This document shows positions 52,074-56,442 of a DNA stretch of 56,442 nt, one piece after another. How positions within the stretch are numbered: the first letter of the stretch is position 1; the number at the start of each line of letters is the position of its first letter. The notes beneath the pieces are model-generated. The model had not been told where the DNA came from. It did not search any database and saw only the letters and a program-made list of their open reading frames with translations. The position numbers and the translations under genes were made by a program. The DNA is from JAAYEL01 sp964344625 (lineage in GTDB: Bacteria > Bacillota > Clostridia > Tissierellales > Peptoniphilaceae). The DNA lies in assembly GCA_964344625.1 (NCBI GenBank), contig CAYFNZ010000003.1, positions 1 through 56,442 on the forward strand. Reading direction: 5' to 3'.

Positions 52074-53096
52074 TTATTTAATTAGCATCGCATCTCCGAA
52101 TGAGAAGAACTTATAATCATTCTTCTTAGCTTCTTCGTAGGCATTCATGATTATATCCTTGCTAGCAAAAGTTGACACTAGCATTATTAAAGTAGATTCT
52201 GGTAGGTGGAAGTTTGTAATCATGGCATCTACTATCTTAAATTTATATCCAGGATAAATGAAAATGTTAGTATCTTCTGCACATGGTATAATTTCATTAT
52301 GCTTGGTCATTACGGATTCCAGGGTCCTTACTGATGTAGTGCCAACAGCTATTATCCTCTTACCATTTTCTTTAGCCTTATTAATCTTATCACAAGCTGT
52401 CTTATCAACTATATAGTATTCACTATGCATAATATGGTCTTCAATATTGTCTGCTGTTACAGGCTTAAAGGTACCATAGCCAACATGTAGGGTTACATAG
52501 GCTATATCTACACCCTTTTCCTTGATTTTTTCAAGTAATTCCTTTGAAAAATGAAGACCTGCTGTAGGTGCAGCAACTGAACCATCATTTTTTGCATACA
52601 CAGTTTGATATGAAGCCTTGTCCTTTAATTCCTCTGTAATATATGGAGGAATAGGCATAGAGCCGATTTCTTCAAGTATTTCTTGAAATACTCCCCTAAA
52701 AGAAAATTCTATATACCTATGGCCTTCTTCACTTATTTCAACAACTTTGCCTGAAAGCTTGTCAGAAAAAATGATTTCAGAGCCCAGTTTCATTTTCTTT
52801 CCAGGCTTAACAAGGCATTCCCAAATAGTTTTTTCTGTATTTTTTAATAGCAATACTTCAATTTTTTCATCCTTATCAGGCCTATGGCCGTAAATCCTAG
52901 CTGGGATAACCTTGGTATCATTTAAGACTAGGCAATCTCCCGGATTTAGATAATCTATAATGTCATAGAACCTCTTATGTTCTAGGTCAAAATTATCTCT
53001 ATTTACAATCATTAATTTAGAGTTTTCCCTCTTTTGCTCTGGATGTTGGGCAATAAAAGAAGGGTCTAATTCGTAGTAAAAATCTTTAGTATTCAT
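52074..53096 (-). CDS. queA: S-adenosylmethionine:tRNA ribosyltransferase-isomerase
   Basis: Converts preQ1-tRNA to epoxyqueuosine-tRNA with SAM. 340 residues with FYYELDPSFIAQHPEQKREN, VLNDTKVIPARIYG, AAPTAGLHFSKEL and TNFHLPESTLIMLVS motifs. Located between ruvB and tgt, the conserved Firmicutes order. Confidence 0.96.
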   Translation of the reverse strand: MNTKDFYYELDPSFIAQHPEQKRENSKLMIVNRDNFDLEHKRFYDIIDYLNPGDCLVLNDTKVIPARIYGHRPDKDEKIEVLLLKNTEKTIWECLVKPGKKMKLGSEIIFSDKLSGKVVEISEEGHRYIEFSFRGVFQEILEEIGSMPIPPYITEELKDKASYQTVYAKNDGSVAAPTAGLHFSKELLEKIKEKGVDIAYVTLHVGYGTFKPVTADNIEDHIMHSEYYIVDKTACDKINKAKENGKRIIAVGTTSVRTLESVMTKHNEIIPCAEDTNIFIYPGYKFKIVDAMITNFHLPESTLIMLVSTFASKDIIMNAYEEAKKNDYKFFSFGDAMLIK

Positions 53097-53098
53097 AT

Positions 53099-54097
53099 TT
53101 ATTCCTTATATTTCAATCCATAGTGGTCATAGGCTTTCTTAGTTAAAACCCTTCCCCTAGGAGTTCTATTTATAAATCCAATTTGCAGCAAATATGGCTC
53201 ATAAACATCTTCGATAGTTACTGACTCTTGGCCAGTAGATGCCGCTATTGTGTCAAGTCCAACAGGGCCTCCATCAAAGTTTTCAGCCATTGTAAGAATT
53301 ATTTTCCTATCTAACTTGTCTAAGCCCATCTCATCGATTTCCAAGAAATCGAGAGATTTCTTACAGATTTCTAAGTCTATCTGACCTTCATGCATAACAT
53401 CAACATAGTCTCTTACTCTCTTAAGTAGCCTATTTGCAATACGAGGAGTTCCTCTTGATCTCTTTGCAATTTCTAAGGCTGATAAATCGTCGATTTTTAA
53501 GTCTAGGATATTGGCAGACCTTTTAACGATTTTTTGAAGGGAATTAGGGTCGTATAAGTCTAATTCCATCAAAACGCCAAACCTATCTCTTAAAGGAGAG
53601 CTTAATAGACCTGACTTAGTTGTAGCCCCTACTAGGGTAAATTTTTCTAGGTCAATTCTAAGGCTTTGAGCGCTAGGTCCCTTTCCTACAATAATATCTA
53701 GAGCAAAATCTTCCATAGCTGGATATAGGACTTCCTCTACATTTTTATTAATCCTATGAATTTCATCTATAAATAAGACATCATTTTCATTAAGATTAGT
53801 TAAAATACTAGCTAAATCTCCAGCCCTTTCTATAGCCGGACCCGATGTAACCTTTATATTAACCCCTAGCTCATTAGCAATAATATTTGCTAGGGTGGTC
53901 TTACCTAAACCAGGCGGTCCCTGTAGAAGGACATGGTCTAGGGCTTCTCCCCTGTTTTTCGCAGCTTGGATGAAAATATCCATTTTTTTCTTTGCCTTAT
54001 CTTGGCCAATATATTCAGTAAGCCACCTAGGTCTTAGGGTATATTCAGTTTGTTCTTCATCATTGATGGATTGACTTCCAACAATTCTATTATTCAT
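53099..54097 (-). CDS. ruvB: Holliday junction helicase subunit RuvB
   Basis: AAA+ motor that drives branch migration with RuvA. Walker A GPPGLGKTT (60-68), Walker B VLFIDEIHR, and a C-terminal winged helix with GGPVGLDTIAASTGQE. 332 residues, full length. No LexA box is visible in front of the operon. Confidence 0.97.
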   Translation of the reverse strand: MNNRIVGSQSINDEEQTEYTLRPRWLTEYIGQDKAKKKMDIFIQAAKNRGEALDHVLLQGPPGLGKTTLANIIANELGVNIKVTSGPAIERAGDLASILTNLNENDVLFIDEIHRINKNVEEVLYPAMEDFALDIIVGKGPSAQSLRIDLEKFTLVGATTKSGLLSSPLRDRFGVLMELDLYDPNSLQKIVKRSANILDLKIDDLSALEIAKRSRGTPRIANRLLKRVRDYVDVMHEGQIDLEICKKSLDFLEIDEMGLDKLDRKIILTMAENFDGGPVGLDTIAASTGQESVTIEDVYEPYLLQIGFINRTPRGRVLTKKAYDHYGLKYKE

Positions 54098-54105
54098 CTA
54101 ATCAC

Positions 54106-54693
54106 CTAAATCTTTTTTAAAGCTTCTTTAACTATCTGAGATAAACTCATATTATTGGTATCAAGGCTATCCAAGGCCTTAATTGCAGCATTTCTTTGAT
54201 AGCCAAGGTTGACTAGAGCATCCAAGGCAAAATCATAGTTTTCATTTTGGCTTGTCTTCTTAATAGTTTTTGAAACTTCTTTTTCTTCTACATCTAAAAC
54301 TATTTTATCAGAAAGCTCAAGAATTATCCTACTTGCAGTCTTTTTACCTATACCTGGAGCATTTGTTAACAACTTGATGTCACTTGTTGTGATTGCTTTT
54401 TTTACTTCATAGGATGTAAGTGTAGATAAAATAGAAAGCGCCGCCTTAGGGCCAACAGAAGATACGGAAGTAAGACTTAAAAATAGTTTATGGCTATCTT
54501 GTGATATAAAGCCATAAAGATATACACCGTCATCACGAACTGTAAATTCAGTATATATCTTTCTAGTATCATTTATAGATAATTCACTTGTGTCACTTAA
54601 AGGCATCTGTAATTTATATCCTATATTGTTACTCTCTAAAATAACAGTTTCTTCATCGATAAATTTTACTTCACCTATTATATAAGAATACAT
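54106..54693 (-). CDS. ruvA: Holliday junction subunit RuvA
   Basis: Tetrameric junction-binding protein. N-terminal OB fold, two helix-hairpin-helix motifs (VSSVGPKAALSILS; TNAPGIGKKTASRIILEL) and a C-terminal RuvB-contacting domain (DALVNLGYQRNAAIKAL). 195 residues. Confidence 0.96.
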   Translation of the reverse strand: MYSYIIGEVKFIDEETVILESNNIGYKLQMPLSDTSELSINDTRKIYTEFTVRDDGVYLYGFISQDSHKLFLSLTSVSSVGPKAALSILSTLTSYEVKKAITTSDIKLLTNAPGIGKKTASRIILELSDKIVLDVEEKEVSKTIKKTSQNENYDFALDALVNLGYQRNAAIKALDSLDTNNMSLSQIVKEALKKI

Positions 54694-54695
54694 TG

Positions 54696-55190
54696 TTACC
54701 TCATTCTAAATTGTTCTTTTAACTTATTTGTAAAGCTATGACAGATTGCAATAGCTAAGGCATCAGCAGCATCGTCTGGTTTAGGAATACCATCTAGATT
54801 TAAGATTCTTTTTACACTCTCTTGCATTTGATTCTTAGTAGCCCTTCCATAGCCAGTAAGAGCCTGCTTAATCTGAAGAGGAGTGTACTCAAAAACATCT
54901 AGGCCTTGAGTCTTACAAGCGAGGATTTCCACTCCTCTAGCCTGTGCAACATTAATAAATGTTTTGGTATTCTTCTCATGAAAAAGTTTTTCAAAAGCAA
55001 CTTCTTCCGGCTTATATTCATCAATTAAGCCGACAAGTTCGCGGTAGATAATCTCAAGTCTTTCATCTGTTGAGCTGGTGGCTTTAGTTTGAATTGAACC
55101 ATATTCTAGCAACCTGTACCTATTACCGATAACTTCGATTAGGCCATAACCAACTATGGCAATTCCCGGGTCTATTCCTAAAATAATCAT
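54696..55190 (-). CDS. ruvC: Holliday junction resolvase RuvC
   Basis: Cuts Holliday junctions with two metal ions. Acidic residues Asp7 (GIDPG), Glu67 (AFEKLF), Asp140 and Asp143 (DDAADALA) are present. The frame opens at 55211, but ATG 55190 (IILGIDPG) overlaps the upstream stop as ATGA and gives a normal 164 residues, so I choose it. Confidence 0.96.
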   Translation of the reverse strand: MIILGIDPGIAIVGYGLIEVIGNRYRLLEYGSIQTKATSSTDERLEIIYRELVGLIDEYKPEEVAFEKLFHEKNTKTFINVAQARGVEILACKTQGLDVFEYTPLQIKQALTGYGRATKNQMQESVKRILNLDGIPKPDDAADALAIAICHSFTNKLKEQFRMR

Positions 55191-55903
55191 TGGTATCTCT
55201 TCAGTACGCAATCATTTAAAGAATACCAGTATTGTTGGCAATAGGCTTCTTTTAAGCTTCTATTTATATAGAATTTAGACTTTTCATATATATGCTTTAA
55301 TTCTTTAATTGATAGACTTTTTCCTTCTAACTTAAATATTCCTGTATTGTTATAGTCAACTACCATTTGCTTATCCATGTAGTAGTTAACCCTGAAAATC
55401 TTTTTCTTTATAAACTTATCTAAAAAGTCATTTGCATATTTTTCTGCCATGAATATATCCTTGTTATCATACAGCTCTTTAATCATCTGGTCTTTAAATG
55501 CTTGTACTTTTTCTGACTTATGATTATGAAAGAGTAGCTGTGTATTTGCAAGTTGGCTTGGTGTAAATTCTGAAAGGGCAAGTTCTTCCAATTTGTCAAT
55601 TAGCCTATAATTATAAAAGGCATTTCGATATGCCTTGATAACAAATGCCAACTCCAACCTATTTAAGTCATCGCTTACCAGCCTATTGATGCCATCGACT
55701 ATGGACTTTTTATCATCCCGATTCCTGATACTTCGTCTAAGTCCAGTTAAAAGTGCCTTAGTAACTGAGTACTTAGGAACCAAGTTGTCACAAAGGTTTT
55801 TATTATCTAACCAAGACAATAATAAAAATATTGAATTTGGATCATCATTATATAAAAATTGATATTCAAGACTTTGTTCAAAATTTTTATTTGTCCTAAT
55901 CAT
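55187..55903 (-). CDS. Unrecognised protein at the head of the ruv operon
   Basis: 238 residues that I cannot assign to a family. No signal peptide or membrane helix is evident. Composition is rich in Asn, Lys, Tyr, Leu and Asp and the sequence looks mostly helical; there are three cysteines (two near the C-terminus, CQQYWYSLNDC) without a metal-site spacing. A good ribosome binding site (GGAGGAAG) and the ATGA overlap with ruvC support it as a real gene. Being first in the ruvCAB transcript suggests, but does not prove, a DNA-related or regulatory job. Confidence 0.75.
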   Translation of the reverse strand: MIRTNKNFEQSLEYQFLYNDDPNSIFLLLSWLDNKNLCDNLVPKYSVTKALLTGLRRSIRNRDDKKSIVDGINRLVSDDLNRLELAFVIKAYRNAFYNYRLIDKLEELALSEFTPSQLANTQLLFHNHKSEKVQAFKDQMIKELYDNKDIFMAEKYANDFLDKFIKKKIFRVNYYMDKQMVVDYNNTGIFKLEGKSLSIKELKHIYEKSKFYINRSLKEAYCQQYWYSLNDCVLKRYQ

Positions 55904-56182
55904 ATCTTCCTCCGCTTAATTCGTTCTTTAATTATACTATAAATGCCCCTTGATATCTATTAAAATTACAGATTTATTACAAGGAAATATTTTCATTTTA
56001 TGCTTAATTTATATGAATGCATATTTTTGTATTTTAAAAAAGCAAAAATCCCTATAATCGAAATGAAATACTAATAAGGAAAAAATCATTAATATTCCTC
56101 TTATATTTATCCATAAGTTTTATTAACTTTTTTTTATATAAGTTTATATAATATAGATACCTATATATAGGCTATGATGCTA
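55904..56182. other. Intergenic region between the ruv operon and tRNA-Arg
   Basis: Very AT-rich and without an open frame of note. TATAAT at 55931-55936 (minus strand) is a likely -10 for the ruv operon, with a poor -35. A 12-bp palindrome CCTATATATAGG lies near 56160-56171. The half-site GAAC near the ruv ribosome binding site lacks a GTTC partner, so no LexA box. Confidence 0.5.
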
Positions 56183-56232
56183 GAAAAAAAATAAGCACCA
56201 ACCAAAGTCCTCGATAGATCTTTAGGTGGTGC
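56183..56232 (-). terminator. Terminator of tRNA-Arg
   Basis: On the minus strand GCACCA (56227-56232) pairs with TGGTGC (56195-56200); an inner CTAAAG/CTTTGG pairing extends the stem. It is followed by TTATTTTTTTT. Confidence 0.8.
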
Positions 56233-56241
56233 ATTTACTTT

Positions 56242-56318
56242 TGGCGTACCATAAAGGATTCGAACCCTCGACCTTCTGGTCCGTAGCCAGACGCTCTATC
56301 CAGCTGAGCTAATGGTAC
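56242..56318 (-). tRNA. tRNA-Arg, anticodon ACG
   Basis: Full cloverleaf on the minus strand: acceptor arms GTACCAT / ATGGTAC, D arm GCTC...GAGC, anticodon stem TCTGG/CCAGA with loop CTACGGA (anticodon ACG, read as inosine at 34), T loop TTCGAAT, discriminator G and encoded CCA. 77 nt including CCA. The T stem has two G-U pairs. Confidence 0.95.
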
Positions 56319-56329
56319 CTGTTTATTTT

Positions 56330-56358
56330 ATTATAATAAAACTTTTATAAAATGTAAA
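56330..56358 (-). promoter_or_regulatory. tRNA-Arg promoter
   Basis: On the minus strand TTTACA (56353-56358) and TATAAT (56330-56335) with a 17-base spacer. Transcription would start a few bases before the mature tRNA. Confidence 0.75.
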
Positions 56359-56366
56359 TATAAACA

Positions 56367-56390
56367 AAAAAACCTCGTTTGAGGTTTTTT
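56367..56390 (-). terminator. Terminator directly after tRNA-Gly
   Basis: AAAAAACCTC (56367-56376) and GAGGTTTTTT (56381-56390) are perfect inverted repeats around 4 bases. It abuts the CCA end of tRNA-Gly, with T-runs on both strands. Confidence 0.85.
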
Positions 56391-56442
56391 TGGAGCGGAA
56401 GACGAGATTCGAACTCGCGACCCTCGCCTTGGCAAGGCGATG
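56391..56442 (-). tRNA. tRNA-Gly, anticodon GCC (partial, cut by the window edge)
   Basis: The 3' two-thirds of a tRNA on the minus strand: anticodon stem TCGCC/GGCGA with loop TTGCCAA (anticodon GCC), T loop TTCGAAT, acceptor 3' strand CTTCCGC, discriminator T and encoded CCA. The 5' part lies beyond the window. Confidence 0.93.

Noticed and set aside
50935..53096. preQ1 riboswitch near the queuosine genes
   Set aside because: tgt and queA lie inside a tightly packed operon with gaps of under 20 bases, leaving no room for an aptamer.
55904..55935. Possible LexA box in front of the ruv operon
   Set aside because: Only one GAAC half-site; the partner GTTC is absent at 4-base spacing.

Overview
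The window is a compact, AT-rich chromosomal segment from a Gram-positive low-GC bacterium (Firmicutes/Bacillota). Gene content and order match anaerobic Clostridia/Tissierellia; a Peptoniphilaceae-type anaerobic coccus such as Anaerococcus is my best guess, by inference only. Reasons: Firmicutes-type LexA boxes (GAAC-N4-GTTC), a YneA-like gene divergent from lexA, the miaB-mutS-mutL-miaA-ynbB-lexA order, and the ruvCAB-queA-tgt-yajC-recJ-relA-dtd order. Nearly every gene is on the minus strand, as expected for a leading-strand block on one replichore. No phage, transposon, CRISPR array or rRNA operon was seen; most of it is housekeeping core genome.

Layout. 1-6.1 kb, carbohydrate and accessory: orphan PTS EIIB, MATE exporter, trehalose-6-phosphate hydrolase (treC) and trehalose PTS EIIBC (treB), then a decayed small lipoprotein gene and about 700 bp without a credible gene. 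6.1-10.2 kb, mixed strands: small multidrug export protein, Xer recombinase, lexA with divergent yneA-like gene sharing three LexA boxes, an ArsR regulator and a lipid kinase. 10.3-19.2 kb: ynbB, miaA, mutL, mutS, miaB, EamA transporter (tRNA modification and mismatch repair). 19.3-34.7 kb: rpsA-like S1 protein, plsC, cmk, BaiN flavoprotein, rluB, scpB, scpA, M50 protease, nudF, recN, argR, polyprenyl synthase, xseB, xseA, nusB, efp, comM-like ATPase, rluD, ung. 34.7-38.4 kb, cell division and envelope: lspA, ylmH, sepF, yggS, HlyD-like protein. 38.4-46 kb: gpsA, plsY, der, glyA, RseC-like protein, tcdA, aspS, MBL hydrolase. 46.1-56 kb: dtd, relA, recJ, yajC, tgt, queA, ruvB, ruvA, ruvC and an unrecognised gene. 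The right edge has tRNA-Arg(ACG) and a partial tRNA-Gly(GCC).

How the genes work together. Trehalose is phosphorylated on import by TreB and cleaved by TreC. MutS/MutL, RuvABC, RecJ, RecN, XseAB, Ung and LexA/YneA form a DNA-repair and SOS set. ScpAB, XerC/D, SepF and YneA act in chromosome segregation and division. MiaA, MiaB, QueA, Tgt, TcdA, Dtd, RluB/RluD, EF-P, Der and S1 support translation. Many neighbours overlap by 1-17 bp, implying long operons.

Most interesting signals: (1) two, perhaps three, terminator hairpins whose stems differ completely but whose 33-nt loops match at 19 of 33 positions; (2) a MutL whose C-terminal endonuclease metal-site motifs are degenerate; (3) a lipoprotein gene broken by an ATA start and a one-base frameshift; (4) a tandem pair of 13-bp palindromes in an otherwise empty region; (5) a 94-nt rod-like hairpin between yneA and arsR; (6) several genes missing from usually conserved clusters. 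I found no convincing new multi-gene system.
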